Assembly: GCA_023266335.1 (NCBI GenBank)
Contig: JAHFQJ010000021.1
Span: forward strand, 1 to 34,813
Length of the DNA: 34,813 nucleotides
Source: Burkholderiaceae bacterium
Lineage (GTDB): Bacteria; Pseudomonadota; Gammaproteobacteria; Burkholderiales; Burkholderiaceae
Reading direction: 5' to 3'
Below are positions 8,614 to 17,175 of the stretch, piece after piece. Under the pieces are notes generated by a model. That model did not search any database, was not told where the DNA came from, and saw only the letters and a list, made by a program, of their open reading frames with translations. Both the position numbers and the translations under genes were made by a program. Every line of letters begins with the position of its first letter. Within the stretch, counting starts at the first letter, position 1.

Positions 8614-10305
8614 TCATAAGGGCATATTATTTTTATACTCTAAAGACTGCCATAAATAAAAACTTTCATCTTTATCTAATAATCTTCTGCCTTGCCAAAC
8701 TAAAATTGAATTATCAGGGGGTACTATATCTATATCTGATAAATTCTTAGTGTATGGCATATAGCTTAAAATAAATTTACAATTATTGCCTATTTTAAAT
8801 TTTGCCATATAATATAACGATGCCATTTGCGGAGCCTGTAAATTATGTGATTTGACGCAAGAATCTTTCACATACAAATTAATAGTATTGAATACATAGC
8901 GGTAAGTTTTAATTTGATTTACTGCCGGAAGCCATAAATGCACTATTACCACCCAACTTATGGTCAAACCAGATGCCATTAAATATGAACTTAGCCAAAT
9001 TGGCGGATTTAATAAAATTTTTCTATATATAAATAACATACTAAGCCAGACTAAACTGGCAATACCGGCAAATATAACCGCAGTTATGCTTATATCATGG
9101 TTTACATGATATAAATATTTAATAACATGAATATTATCCTGCCAATTAATCCAAATTATCCATAGTGCGCATAATAATAATGAAAACAATATAATATTAA
9201 ATCCAATAATCGCTTTATGCATAGTTATAGAAATTTTAGCAAATGCTAAACTTGCTAAAATACACAAAACCGGAATAGCATATAAAAAATATCCTTGGTG
9301 TAGTTTAGTATCAAAAATAAAAATAAAAATAGAAATAAAATTTAATATCATTAGTTTTTGTACTACAGATTCATTGCGCCAATATAAAAATGCATAAAAA
9401 GCAAAAGGTAAAATTGGCCAAGTGAAAGTTGGATATTGTATAAGTAAGATATTTAATCTAGTTATGATACTTTTATAATTTATGCTGCCAATTAAATTAA
9501 AATAAAAGAATGAAATTAGAATGGGTAAAATAGAAATTACTATTTTAATTAAGAAAAAATATTTTGAGTTTATATTATCATTTATATATTTAAATCTAAA
9601 TAATACATAATCTAGCCCGTTAAATAATAATATAAAATACATGAATACTGCTAATATACTATGATTAAAATATAAACTAATCAATAAACATAATGCATTT
9701 AGAAATAGCATAACCAATAATCTACCTTGGTAAATTATCGTATAACACAATAAACTAGTAAGAAATATGCCTAAAATAAAAGGGGTAGTCTCATGAATAC
9801 GTAAAATAGCGCCAATACAAGAACAAAATAATAATGCACCAATATCTGCCATGCATTTTGCATATTTATATTTAGAAGGCTGTCCTCCTAATGGATATTC
9901 ATAAGGCACAAAATTTTTATAAAAGCACAGTTTAAAAACAGATTTCCAAATTAGAAATATACTGCCTAATAATAATAAAGTTGCTCCAATTCTTACTGCA
10001 TGATCAACTCTAACGGATAAAAAAATAAAGAATTTTGCAGTTATAGCACTAAACAAATAGTATAAACTTCCGGTTTTTCCCCAAGATAATAATGATATTG
10101 TCTTATTCCACTCAAAAAATGGAGTATCAATCAGTTTATAAATGCTCGTAAATCCAATTACATCTTCATTTTTCCACGGATCACGATTAAAAAATCCATA
10201 AAACACATATACTAAAATAGTAATCCATAAAAAAACTCTAGAAAATGGCTTTACTTGTTTATCGGATAAACGCGGATTAGGGGCATAAGCATTATTAAAC
10301 AGCAT
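8614..10305 (-). CDS. GT-C type membrane glycosyltransferase-like protein (PMT/ArnT-like)
   Basis: This 563-residue protein has about eleven to twelve membrane helices from residue 26 to 465, then a soluble C-terminal domain of about 95 residues. After the first helix comes 'FNRDPWKNEDVIGFTSIY', an acidic-containing periplasmic loop in the place where GT-C enzymes (protein-mannosyl-, ArnT- and GT39/GT83-like) carry their catalytic acid. Such enzymes move a sugar from a polyprenyl phosphate to lipid A, protein or another glycan on the periplasmic side. The substrate cannot be told. It is transcribed ahead of the histidine kinase gene and may share its transcript. The fold class is fairly secure, the reaction is not. 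Confidence 0.65.
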   Translation of the reverse strand: MLFNNAYAPNPRLSDKQVKPFSRVFLWITILVYVFYGFFNRDPWKNEDVIGFTSIYKLIDTPFFEWNKTISLLSWGKTGSLYYLFSAITAKFFIFLSVRVDHAVRIGATLLLLGSIFLIWKSVFKLCFYKNFVPYEYPLGGQPSKYKYAKCMADIGALLFCSCIGAILRIHETTPFILGIFLTSLLCYTIIYQGRLLVMLFLNALCLLISLYFNHSILAVFMYFILLFNGLDYVLFRFKYINDNINSKYFFLIKIVISILPILISFFYFNLIGSINYKSIITRLNILLIQYPTFTWPILPFAFYAFLYWRNESVVQKLMILNFISIFIFIFDTKLHQGYFLYAIPVLCILASLAFAKISITMHKAIIGFNIILFSLLLCALWIIWINWQDNIHVIKYLYHVNHDISITAVIFAGIASLVWLSMLFIYRKILLNPPIWLSSYLMASGLTISWVVIVHLWLPAVNQIKTYRYVFNTINLYVKDSCVKSHNLQAPQMASLYYMAKFKIGNNCKFILSYMPYTKNLSDIDIVPPDNSILVWQGRRLLDKDESFYLWQSLEYKNNMPL

Positions 10306-10363
10306 TATATTTCTTATCTTATTTAAATTTATATCTGTGTTTTGGTTAAAATCATCAATTCTT

Positions 10364-10394
10364 GTCTCCGCTTTGACCTAAATCTGGTTGAGAC
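10364..10394. repeat. Palindromic dispersed element, intergenic copy
   Basis: GTCTC (10364-10368) and GAGAC (10390-10394) form inverted arms around a 21-base centre that includes ACC..GGT. The right part (10373-10394) matches 19 of 22 bases of the segment embedded in nuoG at 4951-4972. Read on the minus strand, this copy would also encode SQPDLGQ. It lies between the glycosyltransferase gene start and the IS982-like element. Confidence 0.5.
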
Positions 10395-10606
10395 GGATAT
10401 ATTATAATATAGTTTTATTTGTTTTTGTTTTACAATATTTTTATAAATTTACGCCATGTACAACTAACAAGAAATAATTTTAGCTATATCTAAATTATTA
10501 CTGGGTCTTCTGTTAATGATAATATAAATAGTATGGGATAAAACTTGGAATTGCTCAAGTAATTTGAAAAATAAACTGAATTATTATCTAATATTAAATC
10601 GTGGTC

Positions 10607-10652
10607 ATTCCCGCGTATGCGGGAATCCATAGATACCTTCCTTCGCAGGTAT
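10607..10652. repeat. ATTCCC-N8-GGGAAT palindrome with second hairpin
   Basis: ATTCCC (10607-10612) and GGGAAT (10621-10626) flank eight bases, GCGTATGC, themselves partly palindromic. This is the design of the neisserial dRS3-type repeat, and similar elements are scattered in many proteobacteria. Directly after it a second hairpin forms from ATACCT (10633-10638) and AGGTAT (10647-10652). The segment is GC-richer than its surroundings and sits inside the decayed IS982-like element, at the point where the transposase coding sequence is lost. Confidence 0.7.
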
Positions 10653-10700
10653 GACACTCGTTCTAATAGCCGGATTTACACGTTAGTATGATTAATGACA

Positions 10701-11153
10701 TCAAATTAGTTGCTCAATCCCCTCTTTTGATGCACAGTATCCGTAATCTGCATATGCTTTAAAATTTTTGCTAAAATGTGCTCTGCTGTTTATATGTGCC
10801 GGTATCGGAAAACTGTCTGCAATATATAATCCTTCATCATTTGCTCCCATGCTTTCTATTAAACTTTTATGCATCTGCTTCTTTAAACAGCATAAGTTTG
10901 CACTTTGTCTTACAAATGTTTCTCTTGTTCCCAAATTTGGAAACCACTCTTGATAGTGTGTCTTGAAATATGACCATATCTGCTTGTCTCCGCATAATCT
11001 TAAATATTCACTGGCTATCTCAATTGCTAATAACTATTCATCTGTAAGCTTCGGCTCAAATCCTTTGCTTCTTAATTTTTTATCCCCCAATATCTTTTTT
11101 AACTCTGCTTCTACTATGCAGTATACTTCTATGATAAAATTGTGTTCGTGCAT
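10701..11153 (-). pseudogene. IS982-family transposase, truncated and interrupted
   Basis: Read from ATG at 11153 the minus strand gives an IS982-like N-terminus. The frame meets TAG at 11036-11034 (codon 40, before 'LLAIEIASEYL') and then continues through 'WFPNLGTRETFVRQSANL' and 'EGLYIADSFPIPAHINSRAH' to 'ADYGYCASKE'. These are family landmarks, including the first catalytic-region 'D-S-F-P-I-P' segment. The similarity stops after 'CASKE' near 10720 and the frame ends at 10701, so the second half with the remaining acidic residues is gone. It cannot make active transposase. The part after the TAG has an internal ATG at 10934, but a product from there would lack both ends. Confidence 0.88.
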
Positions 11154-11309
11154 AAATGTTTTATTTTTGTTTCAATAACTATATTTTAAAACATTTATGC
11201 ACCTCTTTTAACTTTTACCTTAGTTGTACATGGCGTAAATCTTTACTCTTGCCTTGATAAAACTAACTCATTTATAATACTTACAGGTTAATTAAACAAT
11301 AATAAAAAT

Positions 11310-12752
11310 ATGCAAAACTGGGAAGTGGTGATTGGAATGGAAACCCATGTCCAATTAAAAACAAAAAGTAAAATTTTTAGTAATGCCGGCACCGCTTTTG
11401 GCGCTTCGCCTAATAGTCAAGCAAGCTATGTTGATTTAGCCCTTCCCGGCACATTACCCGTAATTAATCAAAAAGCCATAGAATATGCTATAAAATTTGG
11501 ACTAGCCATTGATGCATATATAGATAGAAATAGTGTTTTTGCCAGAAAAAATTATTTTTACCCAGATTTACCTAAAGGTTATCAAATTAGTCAATTTGAA
11601 AATCCAATAGTTGGAAGTGGTACTATTGATATTTTATTAAATAATAATTCAAAAAAGACTATCCGTATTACCAGAGCGCATTTAGAAGAAGATGCGGGTA
11701 AATCTGTGCATGATTTATTTAGCCTGCATACGGCTATAGATTTTAACCGTGCAGGAACTCCATTATTAGAAATTGTAACAGAACCTGATTTACGTTCTTC
11801 ACAAGAAGCAGTTGCTTATGCAAAAACATTGCATACTTTAGTCACATGGATTGATATTTGCGATGGAAATATGCAGGAAGGTTCGTTTAGATGTGATGCA
11901 AATGTATCTGTAAGACTTAAAGGAAGTGATAAACTTGGTACACGCTGTGAAATTAAAAATTTAAATTCATTTAAGTTTTTACAAGAAGCTATTGACTATG
12001 AAGTAAAACGTCAAATTGAAATATTAGAAGATGGCGGCAGAATTATTCAAGAAACACGTTTATATGATGCTAATGCTAAAGAAACACGCAGTATGCGTTC
12101 AAAAGAAGATGCTCAAGATTATAGATATTTTCCTGATCCTGATTTGCTGACTATTCATTTAAGCCAAGAATTAATAAATATGAAAAAATCAGAACTGCCT
12201 GAATTGCCGCAGCAAATGAAAGAGCGTTTAATTAAAGATTATGCATTATCAGAATATGATAGTGAGTTTATTATACAAAATTATGCAGCTGCACAATACT
12301 TTAAGCAGGGAATAGAAAAAAATATTAAACCAAAAGCATTAGTAAATTGGTTAATGGGAGATATAACAAATGCATTAAATACTCAAAATTTGGATATTAG
12401 TCAAAGTCCAATTACTCCAGAGATTTTAGCAAAATTAATTGCCAGAATTGATGACGGCACAATCAGCCAAAAAATTGCCAAAGAAATTTTTGCTTTATTG
12501 TGGGAAAATAATCATCAGGATATTGATAATATTATTGAAAGCAAAGGTTTAAAACAAGTATCTGACAGCGGAGCTATAACTGCAATTATACAGCAGGTAA
12601 TCAGCAATAATCCAAAAATGACTGCAGAATATAAATCTGGCAAAGAAAAAGCATTTAATGGTTTAGTTGGTCAAGTTATGAAAGCAAGTATGGGTAGGGC
12701 TAATCCAGCTCAAGTTAACCAGCTTCTTAAAGAAGCTATAGATAAAATATAA
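11310..12752 (+). CDS. gatB: Aspartyl/glutamyl-tRNA(Asn/Gln) amidotransferase subunit B
   Basis: GatB is the tRNA-binding and amide-transfer subunit of GatCAB, which makes Gln-tRNA(Gln) and/or Asn-tRNA(Asn) from the misacylated forms. '[20 protein letters not shown]' at the N-terminus, '[20 protein letters not shown]', '[14 protein letters not shown]' and '[17 protein letters not shown]' are signatures of the kinase-like domain. A YqeY-like tail ends '[16 protein letters not shown]'. The 480-residue length is normal. There is no strong ribosome site before the ATG. gatC and gatA, usually just upstream, are absent; the decayed IS982-like element occupies that place. cysM follows after 10 bp. 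Confidence 0.97.
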   Translation: MQNWEVVIGMETHVQLKTKSKIFSNAGTAFGASPNSQASYVDLALPGTLPVINQKAIEYAIKFGLAIDAYIDRNSVFARKNYFYPDLPKGYQISQFENPIVGSGTIDILLNNNSKKTIRITRAHLEEDAGKSVHDLFSLHTAIDFNRAGTPLLEIVTEPDLRSSQEAVAYAKTLHTLVTWIDICDGNMQEGSFRCDANVSVRLKGSDKLGTRCEIKNLNSFKFLQEAIDYEVKRQIEILEDGGRIIQETRLYDANAKETRSMRSKEDAQDYRYFPDPDLLTIHLSQELINMKKSELPELPQQMKERLIKDYALSEYDSEFIIQNYAAAQYFKQGIEKNIKPKALVNWLMGDITNALNTQNLDISQSPITPEILAKLIARIDDGTISQKIAKEIFALLWENNHQDIDNIIESKGLKQVSDSGAITAIIQQVISNNPKMTAEYKSGKEKAFNGLVGQVMKASMGRANPAQVNQLLKEAIDKI

Positions 12753-12762
12753 TCAAAAAATT

Positions 12763-13680
12763 ATGACAAATAATATTAATAATTACAATCATTATCCAAC
12801 TTTACAGGATACAGTGGGCAATACTCCGCTTATCCGTCTGCAAAGGATAGGATGTGAAAATAATAATTTAATTCTTGCTAAATTAGAAGGAAATAACCCT
12901 GCGGGTTCTGTTAAAGATAGACCCGCTTTAAACATGGTTATTCAAGCTGAAATTTCAGGTCAAATTAAACCCAGTGATACATTAATTGAAGCAACTTCAG
13001 GCAATACAGGCATTGCTTTATCTATGGCTGCTGCTATCCGCGGGTATAAAATAATTTTAGTCATGCCGGATGATTTATCTAAAGAACGCTGGCAGACTAT
13101 GGCAGTGTATGGAGCAGAAATTGTCCTTACTCCAGCACACTTAGGCGGCATGGAATATGCTAGAGATGTAGCTGTACAAATGGAAAAAGAAGGCAAAGGT
13201 AAAATTTTAGGGCAGTTTAGTAATAAAAATAATCCATTAGCCCATTATCATAGCACAGCGGTGGAAATATGGAGGCAAACCAAAGGGGAAATTACTCATT
13301 TTGTCAGTAGTATGGGAACTACAGGTACTATCACAGGTGTATCACGCTATCTTAAAGAGCAAAATTCAAATATAAAAATAATCGGAGTACAACCGGCTGA
13401 AGGCGCTAAAATACCTGGCATACGTAAGTGGAGTGCTGAATATATTCCTTCAATTTATGATAATACTTATATTGATGAAATTCTAACCATTGAGCAAAAA
13501 CAAGCAGAAGATATGGCGAAATATGCTGCAAAAATAGAAGGGCTGTTCTGTGGAATATCAAGCGGAGGAGCATTATATATTGCTGACAAAATTGCTGAAA
13601 CAACTGAAAATGCAAGAATTGTGGTAATTATTTGTGATAGAGGAGATCGATATTTATCAACCGGCGTATTTTCTGAATAA
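12763..13680 (+). CDS. cysM: Cysteine synthase B
   Basis: This PLP enzyme makes cysteine (or S-sulfocysteine) from O-acetylserine and a sulfur donor. 'VGNTPLIRL' is followed by the PLP lysine Lys51 in 'NPAGSVKDRPA'. 'ATSGNTGIALSMAAA' binds the substrate and 'SMGTTGTITGVSRYLKEQN' binds the phosphate of PLP. The short 'KIPGIRKWSAEYIPSIYD' region and the 305-residue length match CysM rather than CysK. It is 10 bp downstream of gatB and its stop is followed within 33 bp by the kdsB start, so the three genes may be co-transcribed although their pathways differ. Confidence 0.93.
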   Translation: MTNNINNYNHYPTLQDTVGNTPLIRLQRIGCENNNLILAKLEGNNPAGSVKDRPALNMVIQAEISGQIKPSDTLIEATSGNTGIALSMAAAIRGYKIILVMPDDLSKERWQTMAVYGAEIVLTPAHLGGMEYARDVAVQMEKEGKGKILGQFSNKNNPLAHYHSTAVEIWRQTKGEITHFVSSMGTTGTITGVSRYLKEQNSNIKIIGVQPAEGAKIPGIRKWSAEYIPSIYDNTYIDEILTIEQKQAEDMAKYAAKIEGLFCGISSGGALYIADKIAETTENARIVVIICDRGDRYLSTGVFSE

Positions 13681-13713
13681 TTGAATAAGAGTAAAAATAA
13701 AAAGGTCATTTTA

Positions 13714-14508
13714 ATGAGTAAATCTAACTATACTATTATTATTCCATCACGCCTACATTCAACCCGTTTAGCTCAAAAAGCATTGTTAGAAATTGGCGGT
13801 AAGCCGTTAGTTATACAAGTTGTATTACAAGCACAGAAAACTAATGCCCGCATAGTAGTTGCAACTGACCATCAGGATATTGCAAATGTATGCAAATCAT
13901 ATAATATTGAATACTGTATGACGAGTTCAGAACACCAAAGCGGAACGGATAGACTGGCTGAATGCGTAGAGAAATTAGGTTTAAACTGTGATGAAATCGT
14001 AGTTAATGTTCAGGGGGACGAACCATTTATGAGTCCGCAAATTATTGACGATACGGCTCAAGCTTTAGTAAAAAATCCTGAATATAGAATGTCTACATCT
14101 GCACATTTAATTAAACATGCGCATGAAGTGATTAATCCGAATGTAGTAAAAGTAGTATTTAATGCAAAGAATAAAGCTTTATATTTTTCACGTGCTCCTA
14201 TTCCTTGGAATAGAGATGCATGGCAGGATTATAGCTTAAATACTGCTCAAAATAATGCACAGGAAGCTTTAGGAAATATGTGGAGACATATTGGCGTGTA
14301 CGGATTTAGAGTTGGTTTTTTAAAGAAATATCCAACATTACCACCGGCACAAATTGAAAAAAGCGAAATGCTTGAGCAATTAAGAGCTTTATATAATGGA
14401 TTTGATATTTATGTTTGTCCAACTGATATAGTGCCGGAAGCAGGAATAGATACTCCAGAAGATTATGCAAGAGCAGTGAATAAATGGCAAGAGATATACA
14501 ACCCATAA
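13714..14508 (+). CDS. kdsB: 3-deoxy-manno-octulosonate cytidylyltransferase
   Basis: KdsB activates Kdo with CTP to CMP-Kdo for the lipopolysaccharide inner core. 'TIIIPSRLHSTRLAQKALLE' is the nucleotide-binding opening, with 'ATDHQDIANVC', 'SGTDRLAE' and 'VNVQGDEPFMSPQII' following. I chose ATG 13714 (264 aa) over an in-frame TTG at 13681: family members start only a few residues before the 'IIPSR' strand, and AAAAGG lies about 8 bases before the ATG. It lies downstream of cysM and before a 246-bp gap with a dispersed repeat. With lpxA and rfbBA it shows that the cell makes lipopolysaccharide. Confidence 0.96.
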   Translation: MSKSNYTIIIPSRLHSTRLAQKALLEIGGKPLVIQVVLQAQKTNARIVVATDHQDIANVCKSYNIEYCMTSSEHQSGTDRLAECVEKLGLNCDEIVVNVQGDEPFMSPQIIDDTAQALVKNPEYRMSTSAHLIKHAHEVINPNVVKVVFNAKNKALYFSRAPIPWNRDAWQDYSLNTAQNNAQEALGNMWRHIGVYGFRVGFLKKYPTLPPAQIEKSEMLEQLRALYNGFDIYVCPTDIVPEAGIDTPEDYARAVNKWQEIYNP

Positions 14509-14545
14509 ATAATACACCATATCCTTACTTATAACTAACTAATCA

Positions 14546-14664
14546 GATTTCAATTTATGAACTTCGCTTCGTTGCCGTCAAAATTATACCTCAATGTACT
14601 AACAAGCACATGGTCGTCATAATTTATTCCTGTCGCCTTGCCGCAAAATGAATTACAGTTCGTA
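14546..14664. repeat. Dispersed intergenic repeat, copy 2
   Basis: This is the longer copy of the repeat at 6012-6086. It shares GATTTCAATTT, GAACTT and the 37-base core (14613-14649, one mismatch). It also carries extra bases between about 14566 and 14612, including CGTTGCCGTCAAAATTATAC, which itself resembles the core's start. The element may thus consist of two related half-units, and copy 1 may have lost part of one. It lies between kdsB and the purH promoter. Confidence 0.7.
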
Positions 14665-14712
14665 TGTATAAAAAATAAAGTAGTGTAAATTATTTAATTC
14701 ATATGCGAATTT

Positions 14713-14721
14713 TGCTATAAT
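14713..14721 (+). promoter_or_regulatory. Extended -10 promoter for purH
   Basis: TGC (14713-14715) directly before TATAAT (14716-14721) makes a perfect extended -10 box, about 33 bases before the purH ATG. No good -35 is seen, which extended -10 promoters tolerate. The same TTTTGCTATAAT string precedes the restriction-modification gene at 28013-28024. I do not see an obvious purine repressor operator. Confidence 0.6.
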
Positions 14722-14754
14722 TATGCTTTAGAATTCATATAAAATATCTATAAC

Positions 14755-16341
14755 ATGAAAAAATATGCTTTATTGTCAGTTTCAGAAAAAACAGGGATTT
14801 TGGATTTTGCTCAAGGTTTATGCAGATTGGGTTATACAATTCTTTCGACTGGAGGCACAGCAAAATTACTGCAGCAGCACAATTTAGATGTTGTTGAAGT
14901 AGCTGATTATACTGGATTTCCTGAAATACTGGATGGTAGAGTAAAAACTTTAAATCCTAAAATCCATGCAGGCATTTTAGCTATGCGTAAAAATGAAGAG
15001 CATATGCAGGCATTGCAGCAACATAATATTGATGTAATTGATATTGTAGCAGTAAATTTATATCCGTTTACACAGGCTATTTCTAATGAAAACTGTACAT
15101 TAGCTCACGCCATTGAAAACATTGATATTGGCGGACCAGCAATGTTAAGAGCTGCCGCAAAAAATTATACAGATGCAGCGGTTATAGTTGACTACAATGA
15201 TTACAGCCTAATTTTAGCAGAATTAGCAAAAGATAAAAGTATTTCAATCAACACACGCTTTAGATTAGCACGTAAAGCTTTTACACATACAGCCCAATAC
15301 GACAGTGCTATCAGCAATTATTTAAGCAGTGTATGCAGTAAAGATGAAAGTATAGATAATTTTGGAGAAACGAAACCAAATTTAAGTCAATTTCCACGTA
15401 GTTTAAATTTAAATTACCAGAAAGTGCAGGATTTACGCTACGGAGAAAACCCGCACCAGCAATCTGCATTTTATAAAGATATAAAAGCCGCATCAGGTAC
15501 TATCGCAACTGCTAAACAATTACAGGGCAAAGAATTATCTTATAATAATATTGCTGATGCAGATATGGCTTGGGAATGTGTAAAAACCTTTGAGCAAACT
15601 GCTTGCGTAATTGTGAAACATGCAAATCCATGCGGAGTTGGAGCTGCTGAAAATATATTAACTGCATATCAAAAAGCATGGCAAACTGATACAACATCTG
15701 CATTTGGCGGTATTATCGCCTCAAATGTATCTATAGATAAAGAAACAGCCCAAGCAATTTTACAGCAGTTTGTTGAGGTAATTATTGCCCCTCAATATAG
15801 TCATGAAGCCTTAGAGTTATTTAACAAAAAACCTAATATACGTTTGCTACAAATTGAAAAAAATAATCAAATTCAAGCACTTGATATTAAACGTGTAGGC
15901 GGGGGTATATTACTACAAACTGCAGATTCTCATTATTTAAACATAAATGAATTAAAAATTGTAACTGAAAAACAGCCAACATCTGAACAAATGCAAAATA
16001 TGCTGTTTGCGTGGAATGTTGCTAAATTTGTAAAATCAAATGCAATCGTATTTTGTAAAGATGGTCAAACTTTAGGCGTGGGTGCTGGTCAAATGTCAAG
16101 AGTAGATTCTGCACGTATTGCCGGCATTAAAGCTCAAAATGCTGGTTTGAGTTTAATTGATAGTGCTATTGCTTCTGATGCATTTTTTCCGTTTAAAGAT
16201 GGATTAGACGTAGTGGCTGATGCTGGGGCAAGTTGTATTATTCAGCCGGGCGGAAGTATTAGAGATGATGAAGTAATTGCCAGAGCTAATGAAAGAAATT
16301 TAGTCATGGCATTTACAGGCATTAGACATTTTAAACATTAA
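14755..16341 (+). CDS. purH: Bifunctional AICAR formyltransferase / IMP cyclohydrolase
   Basis: PurH catalyses the last two steps of purine synthesis, AICAR to FAICAR to IMP. The N-terminal methylglyoxal-synthase-like cyclohydrolase domain (about 1-190) has '[16 protein letters not shown]', 'STGGTAKLL' and '[15 protein letters not shown]'. The transformylase domain carries '[16 protein letters not shown]', '[12 protein letters not shown]', 'AFGGIIASN' and '[12 protein letters not shown]', and ends '[11 protein letters not shown]'. The 528 residues are normal. The link near residues 200-215 ('[16 protein letters not shown]') seems several residues longer than in relatives I remember. It starts after its own extended -10 promoter. 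Confidence 0.97.
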   Translation: MKKYALLSVSEKTGILDFAQGLCRLGYTILSTGGTAKLLQQHNLDVVEVADYTGFPEILDGRVKTLNPKIHAGILAMRKNEEHMQALQQHNIDVIDIVAVNLYPFTQAISNENCTLAHAIENIDIGGPAMLRAAAKNYTDAAVIVDYNDYSLILAELAKDKSISINTRFRLARKAFTHTAQYDSAISNYLSSVCSKDESIDNFGETKPNLSQFPRSLNLNYQKVQDLRYGENPHQQSAFYKDIKAASGTIATAKQLQGKELSYNNIADADMAWECVKTFEQTACVIVKHANPCGVGAAENILTAYQKAWQTDTTSAFGGIIASNVSIDKETAQAILQQFVEVIIAPQYSHEALELFNKKPNIRLLQIEKNNQIQALDIKRVGGGILLQTADSHYLNINELKIVTEKQPTSEQMQNMLFAWNVAKFVKSNAIVFCKDGQTLGVGAGQMSRVDSARIAGIKAQNAGLSLIDSAIASDAFFPFKDGLDVVADAGASCIIQPGGSIRDDEVIARANERNLVMAFTGIRHFKH

Positions 16342-16354
16342 TATATATATCAAC

Positions 16355-17038
16355 ATGAATACTCTTTTAGATAATTATACATTCCCATATTTACCTTTTG
16401 AGGTATGTGATAATTTATTTCATCTTCAAATAGAACCAAAATATAAAAAAGACGGAAAATTCGATAATTATTTTTTGTTAACGGCAACAGCACAAAAAGA
16501 ATGTGATTCAAACAAAACAAAATTTAGAATGCAGCTCCACTATACATTAGGTGATGTGGAAAAAATTAGAGATAATCATGCTTCTCCATCTAACCATCTA
16601 ATTATTTGCGGTATGATTGATGGTATAAATATAAAATTAGTAAAAAACATAAGGAATTCTGATGGTAGTTGTTCTACTATAAATTATCCGGAACAAAATC
16701 CTATTGGAATAAATATTAACAGCATCAATGAACATGTAGAAAAACATAACCTAAGACCATTTTTAGGTATTTGTGAAGTAGAAAAATTAAGTAATATCCA
16801 AATAAATCCTGTACATGTAAATGGTAAATTAGAAAGCTATTTCATATTAACAGCATCACGAAACAATGGTGAGAAAACAAAACAAATCCTAGAATTATGG
16901 GATGAAGAAAGACCAAACATAGGTATAGGTAAAGATATTATTTATGGTATTGCTTCAGGCGGCTGTGTAAAATTAATGAGAAAGCCATATTATGGAGGTC
17001 TTGATATTCCATTTGTTCCAATTAGTTCAGAATATTAG
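16355..17038 (+). CDS. Unknown protein made of two related repeats (227 aa)
   Basis: I do not recognise the family. The protein has two similar halves of about 95-100 residues. 'LFHLQIEPKYKKDGKFDNYF' with 'LLTATAQKE' matches 'LSNIQINPVHVNGKLESYF' with 'ILTASRNNGE'. Later, 'ICGMIDGINIKLVKN' matches 'IYGIASGGCVKLMRKP'. This points to an internal gene duplication of a small beta-rich domain. There is no signal peptide, membrane helix or catalytic motif. It starts 13 bp after purH and may be read on the same transcript. The codon use looks like that of its neighbours. It could be a lineage-specific or acquired gene. Confidence 0.75.
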   Translation: MNTLLDNYTFPYLPFEVCDNLFHLQIEPKYKKDGKFDNYFLLTATAQKECDSNKTKFRMQLHYTLGDVEKIRDNHASPSNHLIICGMIDGINIKLVKNIRNSDGSCSTINYPEQNPIGININSINEHVEKHNLRPFLGICEVEKLSNIQINPVHVNGKLESYFILTASRNNGEKTKQILELWDEERPNIGIGKDIIYGIASGGCVKLMRKPYYGGLDIPFVPISSEY

Positions 17039-17175
17039 TTCGCAAATACCGTTAATTTGAGAAAACATATCTTTCTTACTAAATATTCAAGTTAAAAAAT
17101 ATAGTTAAAGTAAAATTGATAAAATACCTCTTGTTCTTGATTAAAATATTATTAAATAAAAATTTAAAGGAAAAA

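Larger units (their letters stand above)
10447..11240 (-). mobile_element. Decayed IS982-family insertion sequence with perfect 21-bp ends
   Basis: Bases 10447-10467 and 11220-11240 are perfect inverted copies of each other over 21 bp (outer part ATTTACGCCATGTACAAC). Inside is a minus-strand transposase remnant of the IS982 family. At 794 bp the element is shorter than the roughly 1-kb complete members I know of. The 3' half of the transposase is missing and replaced by unrelated DNA that includes a short palindromic repeat. I found no convincing direct target duplication in the flanks. The intact ends next to a ruined gene suggest internal decay after a fairly recent insertion, or continued mobilisation by a related element. 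Confidence 0.85.

Noticed and set aside
10768-11178. Several small plus-strand reading frames in the IS remnant
   Set aside because: They lie opposite the IS982 transposase remnant and have no family features; they are shadows of that frame.
13681-13713. TTG start for kdsB giving 11 extra residues
   Set aside because: The extra residues are unlike the family N-terminus, and the ATG at 13714 has a good ribosome site.
17116-17175. TTG start for argB giving 20 extra residues
   Set aside because: The extension is hydrophobic and AT-rich, whereas ATG 17176 follows AAGGA and gives the normal start.
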